Origin: Propionivibrio sp.
GTDB taxonomy: Bacteria; Pseudomonadota; Gammaproteobacteria; Burkholderiales; Rhodocyclaceae
Assembly: GCA_003249625.1 (NCBI GenBank)
Contig: QKII01000309.1
Coordinates: 1-13,504, forward strand
Length of the DNA: 13,504 nucleotides
Direction: 5' to 3'
Both the position numbers and the translations under genes were made by a program. The notes beneath the pieces are model-generated. The model searched no databases and was not told the DNA's origin. It saw only the letters and a list, made by a program, of their open reading frames with translations. Shown here in pieces: positions 1-8,838 of this stretch; the stretch's first letter is position 1; every line of letters starts with the position of its first letter.

Positions 1-828
1 TGCATCCTGGTCGGAAATATCCTGTCGCGCATCGAGCACGAGGATGACCACATTCGCGTCCTCGATCGATTGCAGCGTCTTGATCACCGAGAACTTCTCG
101 ATCGATTCGAACACCTTCCCCTTGCGCCGCAAGCCCGCTGTATCTACCAGCGTGTATTTCTTGCCGCTTCGTTCGAATTCCACCGAAATCGAATCGCGCG
201 TCGTACCCGGCTGGTCGAAGGCGATGACACGCTCTTCCCCGATCAGTGCATTGATCATCGTGCTCTTGCCGACGTTCGGCCGGCCGACGATGGCCACCTT
301 CAGCTGGTCGCTCTTGCCCTCATCCTCCTCGGGCTCGGGGAACGGTTCCAGCACCTGCTCGACCAGGCCGCGCACGCCTTCGCCGTGTGTCGCCGAAATC
401 GCGTAAGGGTCACCCAGACCTAGTTCGTGGAAATCGGCGATCACCACCCCACGATTCATCCCCTCTGACTTGTTAACCGCGACACGAACCGGCCGCTGGG
501 CACGGCGAAGCTTATTCGCGATTTCCTTGTCAAGCGCGGTGATGCCAACCCGCCCGTCGACCACGAAAATGATCGCGTCCGCCTCGGCAATGGCCTGCTC
601 GGCCTGGCGCGCCATCTCATGCATGATGCCGTCCTTGGCCAGTGGTTCGAAGCCGCCGGTATCGACCACCAGATAGGGCTTGGTTCCCACCTTGCCGTGA
701 CCGTAATGGCGGTCGCGGGTCAGACCGGGAATGTCAGCGACCAGCGCATCACGTGAGCGGGTCAGCCGGTTGAAGAGGGTCGATTTGCCGACATTCGGCC
801 GGCCGACGATGGCGATGGTGGGCTTCAT
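1..828 (-). CDS. der: Ribosome-associated GTPase Der (EngA), 3' end outside the window
   Basis: Der is an essential GTPase with two tandem G domains and a C-terminal KH-like domain that helps 50S subunit maturation. The visible 276 residues show both G domains. The first has the P-loop GRPNVGKS at residues 9-16, DTGG at 56-59, NKSE at 119-122 and SATHG at 145-149. A short acidic linker at about 164-174 follows. The second repeats GRPNVGKS at 182-189, with PGTTRD near 207-212 and DTAG at 229-232. Two P-loops in one chain are diagnostic of Der. The rest of G domain 2 and the KH-like domain lie beyond the left edge. The start is the ATG at 828-826, preceded by GAGG about five bases away, and it overlaps the bamB stop as ATGA. 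It is the last visible gene of the ndk-to-der block. Glu instead of Asp in the first NKxD motif also occurs in other betaproteobacterial Der proteins, as far as I recall, so I do not treat it as a defect. Confidence 0.97.
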   Translation of the reverse strand, partial: MKPTIAIVGRPNVGKSTLFNRLTRSRDALVADIPGLTRDRHYGHGKVGTKPYLVVDTGGFEPLAKDGIMHEMARQAEQAIAEADAIIFVVDGRVGITALDKEIANKLRRAQRPVRVAVNKSEGMNRGVVIADFHELGLGDPYAISATHGEGVRGLVEQVLEPFPEPEEDEGKSDQLKVAIVGRPNVGKSTMINALIGEERVIAFDQPGTTRDSISVEFERSGKKYTLVDTAGLRRKGKVFESIEKFSVIKTLQSIEDANVVILVLDARQDISDQDA

Positions 829-1964
829 TCTGCCTCGATAGCGTAAAGACCGCCCTTGCTGGTCTGCACCAGAAGATTCCGGCCCAGGGGCTGCGGCGGA
901 GCGACGACAGCGCCGCCGTCGGTAGTCAGGCGCGCAGCAAAGGCGCCGTCATCACGGTTCAGGAAATGGACCACGCCCTGAACATCGGCGACGGCAACGA
1001 GGTTGCGGCGCACCACTGGCGCAGAAACACCGCGCAGCGACAGGGCATCCTGCTTCCAGAGGCTGGAGCCGCTGGCCAGATCGAGCGCGTGCACAGCCCC
1101 CTTGTCGTCCGTAACGAAAACGTGGCGCGAATCCATCGTCAGGCCGACGGAACTCGACACATCGCGCGCCCAGACAAGATTTCCGTTGCCCAGATCGAAA
1201 CAGGCCACACGGCCCTGGTAAGCCACTGCACAGATAGTCCGCCCGGCAATGACCGGCGAACTGGAAATATCGGCGATCCGCTCAAGCTCGGTCGTCCCTT
1301 TTGGCAACGAGACCGTTCCCTCCCAGACCGGCGCGCCATTGGAGAGATTCACGGCGATCAACTTGCCGCCCGGAAATCCGGCAAAAACGTATTTCCCGTC
1401 GATCACGGGTGCCGCCATCGCACGCAATGAGAGCGCCGGTGCCGGCCGCTGGAAAATCCACTTGCGCTTGCCATCGGCGGCATCGTAGGCGATCAGGCGG
1501 TTATCACCGCTACGGACAACGACAAGCCCTTCACCTACCGCGGGAGGCGCCAGAATTTCACTCGTCGCCTTGGCCTTCCAGGCCAACTTGCCGTCGGCAG
1601 CACTGTAGACCAACAGATCGCCTTCCGGCGAACCGACCGCCACAATGCGGCCATCGGTACCGACACCAGCCGACAGCGCTTGCCCCGCTTCGACCTTCCA
1701 AACAGTGTTTCCGTCATCGATCCGCGTCAATACGCCATTATTGCCCGCTGCATAGACAGAGGAACCGGAAACGGCGGGAGTAAAGGCATAGTCGCCCCCC
1801 TTGCCAATGCTCTCCTGCCAGACGACACGCGTCTGGGCAGTGGCAGAAAACGGCTTGAGTTCGGCCATTTTCGGACCCTTCTTCGCGAACGGATTGATCG
1901 CATCGAGCGACGCACAACCAGCGAGCAGAGCCAGCAGGGGAATGATGACAAGGCTGCGACGCAT
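825..1964 (-). CDS. bamB: Outer-membrane assembly lipoprotein BamB
   Basis: BamB is the beta-propeller lipoprotein of the BAM complex, which folds beta-barrel proteins into the outer membrane. The 379-residue protein starts with a lipoprotein signal: MRR, a hydrophobic stretch, and lipobox LAGC with the lipidated cysteine at residue 17. The rest is a series of PQQ-like propeller blades, each ending in a turn plus tryptophan: DDGNTVW (83-89), ADGKLAW (123-129), ADGKRKW (163-169), SNGAPVW (208-214), GNGNLVW (259-265) and ASGSSLW (297-303). Length fits the family (about 380-390). The frame is open 25 codons further upstream, but the ATG at 1964 puts the signal peptide at the N-terminus, follows a GGTGGGG-like ribosome site, and forms TAATG with the yfgM stop. 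The gene ends in an ATGA overlap with der. Position between yfgM and der is the usual one in many proteobacteria. Confidence 0.95.
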   Translation of the reverse strand: MRRSLVIIPLLALLAGCASLDAINPFAKKGPKMAELKPFSATAQTRVVWQESIGKGGDYAFTPAVSGSSVYAAGNNGVLTRIDDGNTVWKVEAGQALSAGVGTDGRIVAVGSPEGDLLVYSAADGKLAWKAKATSEILAPPAVGEGLVVVRSGDNRLIAYDAADGKRKWIFQRPAPALSLRAMAAPVIDGKYVFAGFPGGKLIAVNLSNGAPVWEGTVSLPKGTTELERIADISSSPVIAGRTICAVAYQGRVACFDLGNGNLVWARDVSSSVGLTMDSRHVFVTDDKGAVHALDLASGSSLWKQDALSLRGVSAPVVRRNLVAVADVQGVVHFLNRDDGAFAARLTTDGGAVVAPPQPLGRNLLVQTSKGGLYAIEAE

Positions 1965-2653
1965 TACTTCGCCCCACCCAAGGCGTCGATCTTCTGGTTC
2001 ATCAATTCGCGGGCCACGGCATTTGAACGCACCTGCCATTCTTGCCCTGCCGCCCCGCTCTTGCCGGTCTTGACCAGCTCATCCAGCTTGGCCAGCGCAG
2101 CCTGATAGGCAGCCACCGCTTCGGTTTTTTTACCTTGAGCGGAGAGAACATCGCCGCGCATATCGAGAAAACGTGCCTCGAACGCCGGCACAGAGGCACC
2201 CTCCAGTTGCTTGAGTGCCTCGTCGTAGGCTTTTTCGTCGAGCAACAACGCTGCGAGACGCAGTCGCGCCAGATCGCGCAACTCGTTCGTCGCGTGCTCG
2301 ACGGCCCAGACCAGCTGCGCCTTTGCCGTCTGCGCATCGCCGCTCTCGACCATCACCTTGGCGGACACCAATGCGGCCATTTCGGCATAAGCGGTTCTGC
2401 CGAACTTCTCCAGCAGTTCGCCACTCGCCGCCTTCACTTTCTGCGTATCGTTTGCCTGCGCAGCTTGCTGCAAGACGCTGTAAACGATCGAAGCCTGCGC
2501 GGTCTGATTGCGCTGATACCAGTTCCACCCCTGCCAGGCCAGCACCAGTAGCGCGATAACCGTCGCCGTATTTACCAGCCGGTTGCCGTATTGCTTCCAC
2601 CAGGCCTTTATCTCGGCAATCTGTTCTTGTTCCTCAAGATCGTAGGTAGCCAT
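1964..2653 (-). CDS. yfgM: YfgM-like membrane-anchored TPR protein (SecYEG ancillary subunit)
   Basis: This 229-residue protein has the YfgM layout. A cytoplasmic N-terminus (DLEEQEQIAEIKAWWKQYG) is followed by one membrane helix at about residues 26-45, then a long helical, alanine-rich region with TPR-like repeats that would lie in the periplasm. In E. coli YfgM associates with SecYEG and the chaperone PpiD and helps hand over secreted proteins; that role is assigned here by family and gene order, not by a catalytic motif. The start is the ATG at 2653, in a TGATG overlap with the hisS stop, with GGAG about ten bases upstream. Its stop overlaps the bamB start as TAATG. Older annotations use names such as tetratricopeptide repeat protein or DUF2133 for this family. 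Confidence 0.9.
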   Translation of the reverse strand: MATYDLEEQEQIAEIKAWWKQYGNRLVNTATVIALLVLAWQGWNWYQRNQTAQASIVYSVLQQAAQANDTQKVKAASGELLEKFGRTAYAEMAALVSAKVMVESGDAQTAKAQLVWAVEHATNELRDLARLRLAALLLDEKAYDEALKQLEGASVPAFEARFLDMRGDVLSAQGKKTEAVAAYQAALAKLDELVKTGKSGAAGQEWQVRSNAVARELMNQKIDALGGAK

Positions 2654-3954
2654 CAGGCATCGTCTCCATCGAAAAATGCGTTCATGATTTCGTCAGCAAC
2701 AAGGTCGACGCTGACGCGTTTCTGTTCATTGCGCGTGCCCTCGCCTTCTTCGGCACGCAGGGGTTTAAGCGTCACTTCGCCGGCATTCGCTTCGTCGTCA
2801 CCGATGATTACCGCGAACGTCGCAGCGGAGGCATCGGCCTTTTTCATCTGCGACTTGAAGCTGCCGCCACCGCAGTTGAAGAGCACGTTGATGCCTTGAT
2901 CGCGCAAGCCCTCGGCGACACGCGGAGCCATGCGCGCCGCCGCATCGCCCTGATGCACCAGATAGACGTCAACACCTTCCGGCTCCGGCTCGGCGCCCGA
3001 TTCGCGAATCAGCGTCACCAGACGCTCGACGCCCATCGCGAAACCACACGCCGGTGTCGACTTGCCACCCAACTGTTCGACGAGGCCGTCGTAGCGTCCG
3101 CCGGCACAGACGGTCCCTTGCGCGCCGAGGCGGTTGGTCACCCACTCGAACACGGTCAGGTTGTAGTAATCGAGGCCGCGCACCAGGCGAGGGTTGATTT
3201 CGTAGGGGATACCGACATCACGCAGAATCTGCTGAACGCCCTCGAAATGCGCCAGCGATTCGGCGCCCAGATGTCCCATCAGCTGTGGCGCACCAGCGAT
3301 CATTTCCTGCATCGTCGGGTTCTTGCTGTCAAGGATGCGCAAGGGATTGGTGTAGAGGCGGCGCTTGGCGTCCTCGTCCAGCAGATCAGCGTACTTTTCG
3401 AAGTAGGTGATCAGTTCAGCGCGGTATTTCGCCCGCTCATCAAGCTGCCCGAGTGAATTCAGCTGCAGTTTGATGCCATCAAGGCCAAGGTCATCCCACA
3501 ACCGCGCGCACATGAGAATCTGCTCGGCGTCGATATCCGGACCGGTAAAACCGAACGATTCGATGCCGACCTGGTTGAACTGGCGATAGCGCCCCTTCTG
3601 TGGCCGTTCGTGGCGGAACATCTGGCCCATGTAATAAAGACGCTGCGGACGCTGTGCCGCGAGATTGTGCTGAATTACCGCTCGCACACAACCGGCCGTA
3701 CCTTCTGGCCGGAGAGTGAGCTGTTCACCGTTCAGGCCGTCCTCGAAGGAATACATTTCCTTCTCGACGATGTCGGTAACCTCGCCGATCGCCCGCTTGA
3801 ACAGCGGCGTCGGCTCGACGATCGGCAGGCGGATCGGCCGATAGCCATAGCTTTTCAGCCATGACCGTATCGTTTCCTCGAAGAGTTCCCAAAGCTCGGA
3901 TTCACCGGGCAGGATGTCGTTCATCCCGCGCACGGACTGGATTGTCTGACTCAT
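2653..3954 (-). CDS. hisS: Histidine--tRNA ligase
   Basis: HisRS is a class II aminoacyl-tRNA synthetase that activates histidine with ATP and charges tRNA-His in the cytoplasm. At 433 residues it is of normal length. Visible landmarks in order are GMNDILPGE at 10-18, LRPEGT at 81-86 (ATP/histidine pocket), class II motif 2 around 106-134 with [16 protein letters not shown], the histidine-specific LVRGLDYYN at 257-265, AGGRYDGL at 284-291, and motif 3 GFAMGVERL at 304-312. The C-terminal anticodon-binding domain covers about 326-433. The start at 3954 overlaps the ispG stop as ATGA, and only a weak purine-rich ribosome site precedes it, so coupling to ispG translation is likely. All key motifs are intact. 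Confidence 0.98.
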   Translation of the reverse strand: MSQTIQSVRGMNDILPGESELWELFEETIRSWLKSYGYRPIRLPIVEPTPLFKRAIGEVTDIVEKEMYSFEDGLNGEQLTLRPEGTAGCVRAVIQHNLAAQRPQRLYYMGQMFRHERPQKGRYRQFNQVGIESFGFTGPDIDAEQILMCARLWDDLGLDGIKLQLNSLGQLDERAKYRAELITYFEKYADLLDEDAKRRLYTNPLRILDSKNPTMQEMIAGAPQLMGHLGAESLAHFEGVQQILRDVGIPYEINPRLVRGLDYYNLTVFEWVTNRLGAQGTVCAGGRYDGLVEQLGGKSTPACGFAMGVERLVTLIRESGAEPEPEGVDVYLVHQGDAAARMAPRVAEGLRDQGINVLFNCGGGSFKSQMKKADASAATFAVIIGDDEANAGEVTLKPLRAEEGEGTRNEQKRVSVDLVADEIMNAFFDGDDA

Positions 3955-5189
3955 GATTGCGAAGCGTTCTTTCTTGTATAGGTTCGTGCCACGTAGCGAT
4001 CCACGATGGCGGTAAATTCATCTGCAATGTTCTCGCCGCGCAGCGTAACGGTTTTTACACCGTCCTCGAAAACGGGTGCCGCAGGCGCCTCGCCGGTACC
4101 CGGCAGACTGATGCCGATATTGGCGTGTTTGCTCTCGCCCGGCCCATTGACCACGCAGCCCATGACCGCCAGGGTCATGTTCTCGACACCGTCGAATTGT
4201 TCGCGCCAGCGCGGCATCTGGTCACGCACGTGGTTCTGGATGCGTTGCGCCAATTCCTGGAAGAAAGTGCTGGTCGTCCGGCCGCAGCCGGGACAGGCGG
4301 TAACCATCGGCGTAAAGGCACGCAACCCCATGGTCTGCAACATTTCCTGGGCAACCACAACTTCCTGCGTACGCTGCCCCCCCGGTTCGGGTGTCAGCGA
4401 AACGCGGATGGTGTCGCCGATGCCTTCCTGCAACAGCACGGCCATGGCCGCCGTCGAGGCAACGATCCCCTTGGAACCCATTCCCGCCTCGGTCAAACCG
4501 AGATGCAGGGCGTAATCTGATTGTCGTGAAAGCTCGCGGTAGATGCCAATCAGGTCCTGTACACCGGAGACCTTGCAGGAGAGGATGATGTGATCTCCCG
4601 GCAGACCGAACTCCTCCGCCTTTCGCGCCGACTCCAGCGCCGAGGCGACCATCGCCTCGCGCATCACACCAACCGCGTCGAGCGGCTGCGGCCGACTGGC
4701 GTTTTCGTCCATGATTCGGGCCAGCAGATCCTGATCGAGACTGCCCCAGTTGACGCCGATGCGCACCGCCTTGTCGTACTTGCATGCGATTTCGATCATC
4801 TGTGCGAACTGCTCGTCGCGTTTTTTTCCATGACCAACGTTGCCGGGGTTGATTCGGTACTTGGCCAGCCGCTGCGCGCACTCTGGATGATCCGCCAGCA
4901 AGCGGTGGCCGTTGTAGTGGAAATCACCGATTAGCGGCACATCGACGCCCATGCGCTCAAGTTGTTCGCAGATCTTCGGCACAGCCGCTGCCGCTTCGGC
5001 CGTATTGACGGTAATACGCACCAGTTCCGATCCGGCACGAACCAGTTCCGCACACTGAATCGCCGTTCTCACCACGTCAGCGGTATCGGTATTGGTCATC
5101 GACTGCACGACGACGGGTGCCTCGCCGCCAAGGAGAATATTGCCGACTTTCACGGCCCGCGTCGGGCGGCGCTTGATTGAATTACTCAT
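3951..5189 (-). CDS. ispG: 4-hydroxy-3-methylbut-2-en-1-yl diphosphate synthase (IspG/GcpE)
   Basis: IspG carries out the penultimate step of the MEP isoprenoid pathway. It converts 2-C-methyl-D-erythritol 2,4-cyclodiphosphate to HMBPP with a [4Fe-4S] cluster and a reduced flavodoxin or ferredoxin. The 412-residue protein begins with the typical [19 protein letters not shown], has a TIM-barrel half (roughly 10-290), and keeps the cluster ligands: Cys299 and Cys302 in ACPGCGR, Cys345 in GCVVNGPGE, and Glu352 in the same segment. The ANIGISLPG signature follows at 356-364. It is longer than the E. coli enzyme (372); the extra residues fall mainly between about 250 and 340, as I recall is common in betaproteobacteria. 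The start ATG at 5189 lies two bases after the rodZ stop with no strong ribosome site, which suggests coupling. The gene overlaps hisS by four bases. Confidence 0.98.
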   Translation of the reverse strand: MSNSIKRRPTRAVKVGNILLGGEAPVVVQSMTNTDTADVVRTAIQCAELVRAGSELVRITVNTAEAAAAVPKICEQLERMGVDVPLIGDFHYNGHRLLADHPECAQRLAKYRINPGNVGHGKKRDEQFAQMIEIACKYDKAVRIGVNWGSLDQDLLARIMDENASRPQPLDAVGVMREAMVASALESARKAEEFGLPGDHIILSCKVSGVQDLIGIYRELSRQSDYALHLGLTEAGMGSKGIVASTAAMAVLLQEGIGDTIRVSLTPEPGGQRTQEVVVAQEMLQTMGLRAFTPMVTACPGCGRTTSTFFQELAQRIQNHVRDQMPRWREQFDGVENMTLAVMGCVVNGPGESKHANIGISLPGTGEAPAAPVFEDGVKTVTLRGENIADEFTAIVDRYVARTYTRKNASQS

Positions 5190-5191
5190 GC

Positions 5192-6214
5192 TTATTCGAG
5201 TGTCAGACGGGCGACATCACCCTTGCTACGGATGGCCATCAGGTCGACGGGCTTGCCGCGAAACTGAAGCGTCACGCGCGAAGCATTACCGACAACCAAG
5301 GAAAACGGCGGCTCGCCAGAGACTTCTCGCTGGCTCCCTGCCTGATTCAACTGCGAAAAAACGATTTCCCCGCTGCGATCGCGTACCTCAACCCACGACG
5401 GCTGGGTGAAGCTGAAATAAAGGGCCTCGCCGCCTGAGGTCACTGCTTGTTTCTCGGCGGCAGGCGGTGCCATGCCAGCTGCGGCAACTGGTACGGGAGG
5501 AACACCAGGTGGAGGCACCTCGAAAGAAAGCGGTGCCGGCGAAACCGGAACCGGAACCGAAACTGGAACGGGGGCAGGGGTCGGCGCTGGCTCGGCCGGC
5601 GCAACTGGCACAACGGAAGTGGCAGGAGACGCTGGCTCGGGAGCAACCGGCACGGGCTCCGCAGAAACATCCCCAGAAGGACCATCGTTGCCCGCGGGAG
5701 CTTGCGTCGAATCTGCAACCACCACTGCCTTGATCCGCTCAACAACAGACCGCCACGTCTCCGGCGGCAACAGCAGGTAAGCGGCCACCGCCAGCAGCAG
5801 GATGATCAACCCGGAAATAATCCTGAAGTAATCTCGTCGATCAGCACGCCCTTCTCGCGGCATGCTCACCGGAGTCCCGACATCGACGCGCAATTCCGGC
5901 CGCTGCGGCAAAGGCATATGCTCAAGGCCATCCATCAGTTGCGCCGGATCCAATCCAAGATAACGCGCATAGTTGCGCACGAAACCGCGAATGACGGTCT
6001 TGGGCAGCCCCGACCATTCGTTCGCCTCGATATCGGCCACTTGGCGCGGACTCAGCTTTAGCGCAAATGCGGTGTCCTCAAGCGACAATCGTTTCGCTTC
6101 GCGCGCCGTGCGCAGCTTTCCGCCGACATCCGGCGACAGATCGGGACGGTTCTCGCCGCCCATGACCTGAGCAGCCTCGCTCGCGGAATCATTGGCGAGT
6201 CGTTCTCCGCTCAT
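5192..6214 (-). CDS. rodZ: Cytoskeleton/cell-shape protein RodZ
   Basis: RodZ links MreB filaments to the cell-wall elongation machinery across the inner membrane. The 340-residue protein shows the full RodZ layout: an N-terminal Cro/XRE-like helix-turn-helix at about 31-95 ([17 protein letters not shown], then [14 protein letters not shown]), a basic juxtamembrane patch at 117-127, one membrane helix at 131-150, a Pro/Val/Ala-rich periplasmic linker at about 170-255, and a folded C-terminal DUF4115-type domain at about 262-340. In RodZ the HTH contacts MreB rather than acting mainly on DNA. The start ATG at 6214 has a strong AAGGGGG ribosome site and overlaps the pilW stop as ATGA. The linker is encoded by near-perfect hexamer repeats, listed separately. 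Placement between pilW and ispG is a conserved order in proteobacteria. Confidence 0.95.
   Translation of the reverse strand: MSGERLANDSASEAAQVMGGENRPDLSPDVGGKLRTAREAKRLSLEDTAFALKLSPRQVADIEANEWSGLPKTVIRGFVRNYARYLGLDPAQLMDGLEHMPLPQRPELRVDVGTPVSMPREGRADRRDYFRIISGLIILLLAVAAYLLLPPETWRSVVERIKAVVVADSTQAPAGNDGPSGDVSAEPVPVAPEPASPATSVVPVAPAEPAPTPAPVPVSVPVPVSPAPLSFEVPPPGVPPVPVAAAGMAPPAAEKQAVTSGGEALYFSFTQPSWVEVRDRSGEIVFSQLNQAGSQREVSGEPPFSLVVGNASRVTLQFRGKPVDLMAIRSKGDVARLTLE
5541..5570 (-). repeat. Hexanucleotide microrepeat in the rodZ linker
   Basis: On the plus strand five consecutive six-base units read GAAACC, GGAACC, GGAACC, GAAACT and GGAACG, differing at one or two positions. Read in the rodZ frame they encode alternating Pro/Ser-Val pairs (residues about 216-225, within [11 protein letters not shown]). 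The neighbouring linker DNA is also compositionally repetitive. Unit length is a multiple of three, so slippage would change linker length without breaking the frame. Confidence 0.75.
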
Positions 6215-7029
6215 TCGAAATCCCCCTTCAAATACGCCTGATACTCGCTGGAATCAGGAAACTTTCGACGCAGTTGGGCTGCCAGGCTCTCTTCATCGAC
6301 CTTGTTGCCCAGCCGACGCTCGACACGCAGTGACAGCCAGAGAATTTGCGGCCCGGGACTCGAATATCTCACGGCATCCAGTAATTGCTTTCTCGCCGCA
6401 TCATAGTTGCCGCGCTTGTAGAAAACATTTGCCAGGTGGAACAGTGCCTGCGGGTTATCCGGCGACAGACGCAAAGCCCTGCGCAAGTAGTCTTCCGCTC
6501 GATCAAGCTCGCCAATTTGAACAAGACATTCACCGGCGTTCATGTAGGCCAGTTCGGGCGTCTGGTACAACGGGTTGCCGAGCGCCTGCTCGAAGTACCC
6601 GATCGACTCATTCGCACGCCCGGTATGGCAAAGGAACCAACCGAAATTGTTGTTGATATCGGAATTACGCGGCTCCAAGGTCAACGCCCGCCGAAAATCC
6701 TTTTCCGCGGAGTCATATTCCTTCACATGATAGAGAATCAACCCCCGCGTGCTGAACGCCGGCGCGTAATCCGGGTCGGTTGCCGCCGCCAGCGTCACTT
6801 CCTCAAGCGCTATGATCAGTTTGCCATCCTGGAAGTAAACGGACCCGAGTTCAGTGTGAACCTTGGCCCGGGTCCGCGCGTCTTTCGGAGTGGGCATGAC
6901 ACCGACCGTTGTCTGTGCCTGTGTCTGTTGTTGCTCCTGGGGCTGTTGTTGCAACAAGTTCATTCCTGAACAGCCAATCAAGCTGACGACGGAAACAACA
7001 CAGGACAACCTTCCAAGAGCTTTCATCAT
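6211..7029 (-). CDS. pilW: Type IV pilus biogenesis/stability lipoprotein PilW (PilF), TPR protein
   Basis: PilW (PilF in Pseudomonas) is an outer-membrane lipoprotein made of TPR repeats that helps the secretin PilQ assemble for type IV pili. From the ATG at 7029 the protein has 272 residues. It has a lipoprotein signal with lipobox LIGC and Cys20, a Gln-rich linker at about 27-39 ([13 protein letters not shown]), then about five TPR units between residues 57 and 226 (for example [57 protein letters not shown]). The frame is open 28 codons further upstream inside rlmN, but that start would bury the signal peptide. Two adjacent ATGs (7029 and 7026) compete; 7029 is better spaced (10 bases) from GAGGA and gives an ATGA overlap with rlmN, while 7026 would give TGATG. 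The pilQ locus itself is not in the window. The function rests on family and gene order. Confidence 0.92.
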   Translation of the reverse strand: MMKALGRLSCVVSVVSLIGCSGMNLLQQQPQEQQQTQAQTTVGVMPTPKDARTRAKVHTELGSVYFQDGKLIIALEEVTLAAATDPDYAPAFSTRGLILYHVKEYDSAEKDFRRALTLEPRNSDINNNFGWFLCHTGRANESIGYFEQALGNPLYQTPELAYMNAGECLVQIGELDRAEDYLRRALRLSPDNPQALFHLANVFYKRGNYDAARKQLLDAVRYSSPGPQILWLSLRVERRLGNKVDEESLAAQLRRKFPDSSEYQAYLKGDFE

Positions 7030-8123
7030 TGGAGTTTTTCCTCGTGGATTGTGATGACCCCACCCGCGGTACGGCGTGTCTTGTCGCGCACCTGCCCGGC
7101 GAGTTGTCCGCACGCTGCATCGATGTCATCGCCCCGTGTCTTGCGCGTCGTCGTTACGATGCCCGCATTCATCAGGATCTCGGCAAAGGCGCGAATGCGC
7201 GGCGCCGGGGAGCGACGGAAGGGCGAAGCTGGAAACGGATTGAACGGAATCAGGTTGAATTTGCAGGGAACGTCACGCGTCAGGGCCAGTAATTGCCGGG
7301 CGTGGGCATCGGAGTCGTTCACCCCGTCGAGCATCACGTACTCGAAGGTCACGAAATCGCGCGGCGCCTTTTCCAGGTAACGCTTGCAGGCCGCCATCAG
7401 TTCGCGTAACGGGTATTTACGATTGATCGGCACCAGTTCGTCGCGCAGCGTATCGTTCGGAGCGTGCAGCGAGACGGCAAGAGCCACTGGACACTCGTCA
7501 CGCAACCTGTCCATCACCGGCACCAGTCCGGAGGTCGACACGGTCACACGCCGGCGCGACAAGCCGTAAGCGTTGTCGTCGAGCATCAGGCGCAAGGCCG
7601 TTACGGCATTTTCGAAATTGGCCAGCGGCTCGCCCATTCCCATCAACACTACATTGCTGATGATCCGCTCACCGCTGGGGTCGGCGCCGAGCGCGCGATT
7701 GGCCTGCCACAGCTGGCCAATGATCTCGGCCACCGTCAAGTTGCGATTGAAACCCTGCTTACCGGTCGAGCAAAAGGCACAATCGAGCGCGCAACCGGCC
7801 TGCGTGGACACACACAACGTCCCCCGGTCGTCCTCGGGAATGAAGACGGTCTCTACTGCATTTCCCCCTCCGACGTCGAACAGGAACTTGCGCGTTCCGT
7901 CGTCGGAAAGCCGGTCGGAAACGATCGTCGGGGGAATGATCGACGCCACCAACCTGAGCTTCTCGCGCAGGCTTTTGGCAATATCCGTCATCGCATCGAA
8001 ATCGCTCTGCCCGAAACGATGCATCCAGCGCAGCACCTGCCGCGCACGGAAAGGCTTTTCGCCCAGCTCGGCAAAATAGGCCGTGAGGCCGGCTGCATCG
8101 AAATCAAGCAGATTGACGGTCAT
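7026..8123 (-). CDS. rlmN: Dual-specificity 23S rRNA/tRNA adenine-C2 methyltransferase RlmN
   Basis: RlmN is a radical-SAM enzyme that methylates C2 of A2503 in 23S rRNA and of A37 in some tRNAs, tuning the peptidyl-transferase centre and decoding. The 365-residue protein keeps every signature I can check. These are the radical-SAM cluster CALDCAFC with Cys111, Cys115 and Cys118, the conserved Cys104 ([10 protein letters not shown]) seven residues before it, and the methyl-carrying Cys338 in [11 protein letters not shown]. The GMGEPL segment for SAM binding lies at 162-167, and SLHAPND at 218-224. An N-terminal helical RNA-binding region covers about 1-90. The gene lies 25 bases after ndk, consistent with a shared transcript, and overlaps pilW. 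Absence of any substitution at the catalytic cysteines argues for RlmN rather than the related Cfr resistance enzyme, which has a different context. Confidence 0.97.
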   Translation of the reverse strand: MTVNLLDFDAAGLTAYFAELGEKPFRARQVLRWMHRFGQSDFDAMTDIAKSLREKLRLVASIIPPTIVSDRLSDDGTRKFLFDVGGGNAVETVFIPEDDRGTLCVSTQAGCALDCAFCSTGKQGFNRNLTVAEIIGQLWQANRALGADPSGERIISNVVLMGMGEPLANFENAVTALRLMLDDNAYGLSRRRVTVSTSGLVPVMDRLRDECPVALAVSLHAPNDTLRDELVPINRKYPLRELMAACKRYLEKAPRDFVTFEYVMLDGVNDSDAHARQLLALTRDVPCKFNLIPFNPFPASPFRRSPAPRIRAFAEILMNAGIVTTTRKTRGDDIDAACGQLAGQVRDKTRRTAGGVITIHEEKLQ

Positions 8124-8148
8124 GCAACGACTCGTTGACTTTGTCGGG

Positions 8149-8577
8149 TCAGCGTCCGGAATAGACGTTCATTCCGGGGAAGAAGAAGGCGATTTCGACC
8201 TTCGCCGTTTCCGGACCGTCGGATCCGTGCACGGCGTTGGCGTCGATCGACTGGGCGAAATCGGCGCGGATGGTGCCGGGAGCCGCTTTCTTGGGATCGG
8301 TGGCGCCCATCAGATCGCGGTTCTTGGCGATCGCCTCCTCGCCTTCCAGCACCTGAATCATCACCGGACCGGAGGTCATGAACTCGACGAGTTCGCCGAA
8401 GAAGGGACGCTCCTTGTGCACCGCGTAGAACTGACCGGCTTCCTGCGGCGAGAGCCAGGCCATTTTCGATGCAACAATCTTCAGCCCGTTGGATTCGAAA
8501 CGGGAATAGATCTTTCCGATCACATTCTTGGCGACGGCATCAGGTTTGATGATGGAAAGGGTGCGTTCGATAGCCAT
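8149..8577 (-). CDS. ndk: Nucleoside diphosphate kinase
   Basis: Ndk passes the terminal phosphate from ATP to nucleoside diphosphates through a phosphohistidine, balancing NTP and dNTP pools in the cytoplasm. The protein has 142 residues, the normal size. It starts [15 protein letters not shown] (Lys11 of the KPDAV motif binds phosphate) and keeps the active-site segment NAVHGSD with the catalytic His117. The frame is open for another 40 codons upstream, but that part is not Ndk-like and starts inside the promoter region. The ATG at 8577 is preceded by GGAGA about nine bases away. It is the first gene of the minus-strand block, with its own extended -10 promoter candidate upstream. Confidence 0.98.
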   Translation of the reverse strand: MAIERTLSIIKPDAVAKNVIGKIYSRFESNGLKIVASKMAWLSPQEAGQFYAVHKERPFFGELVEFMTSGPVMIQVLEGEEAIAKNRDLMGATDPKKAAPGTIRADFAQSIDANAVHGSDGPETAKVEIAFFFPGMNVYSGR

Positions 8578-8647
8578 GAAATCATTCTCCACGAGGATTA
8601 AAAAGGATAGACAGCTGAGACGACAGAATGGATGCCCAGAAAACCCT

Positions 8648-8662
8648 ATATTGTACCAATAT
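8648..8662 (-). promoter_or_regulatory. Candidate extended -10 promoter of ndk inside a perfect inverted repeat
   Basis: Read on the minus strand, TGGTACAAT (8658-8650) matches an extended -10 element: TGn followed by TACAAT, five of six to TATAAT. The expected -35 position has no good match, as is common for extended -10 promoters. The hexamer lies within a perfect palindromic pair, ATATTG and CAATAT separated by TAC (8648-8662 on the plus strand), which could be an operator or simply symmetrical AT-rich DNA. The ndk start is about 72 bases downstream. The promoter call is fair; the operator call is weak. Confidence 0.45.
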
Positions 8663-8770
8663 CCCTTTGCCGGGTACCGTGCAGGTCGACAAGGCAAAAA
8701 TCATCCTCTTCCTGATACATCCAGCCACCGGACTTGCCGCAGGCGACTGTAGAAGGTACCATGATTTCAT

Positions 8771-8799
8771 TCGACAACACCCCATTTCCAATCAATAAA
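8771..8799 (+). promoter_or_regulatory. Candidate sigma-70 promoter for the HDOD gene
   Basis: TCGACA (8771-8776, five of six to TTGACA) and AATAAA (8794-8799, four of six to TATAAT) are separated by 17 bases. They sit about 40 bases before the ATG at 8839. No other convincing pair is visible in the 261-base divergent gap between ndk and this gene, apart from the ndk promoter on the opposite strand. I see nothing else in the gap: no terminator, RNA fold or small gene. Confidence 0.35.
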
Positions 8800-8838
8800 T
8801 TAGCGTGATTACTTGGGGTATTTTTTCAAGTTGAGACG

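Noticed and set aside
3957..4520. Plus-strand reading frames opposite ispG, and similar ones opposite bamB, hisS and rlmN
   Set aside because: High-GC antisense shadows of real genes; no ribosome site or family signature.
8578..8697. Forty-codon upstream extension of ndk
   Set aside because: The added residues are not Ndk-like, they cover the promoter candidate, and the ATG at 8577 has a good ribosome site and the family N-terminus.
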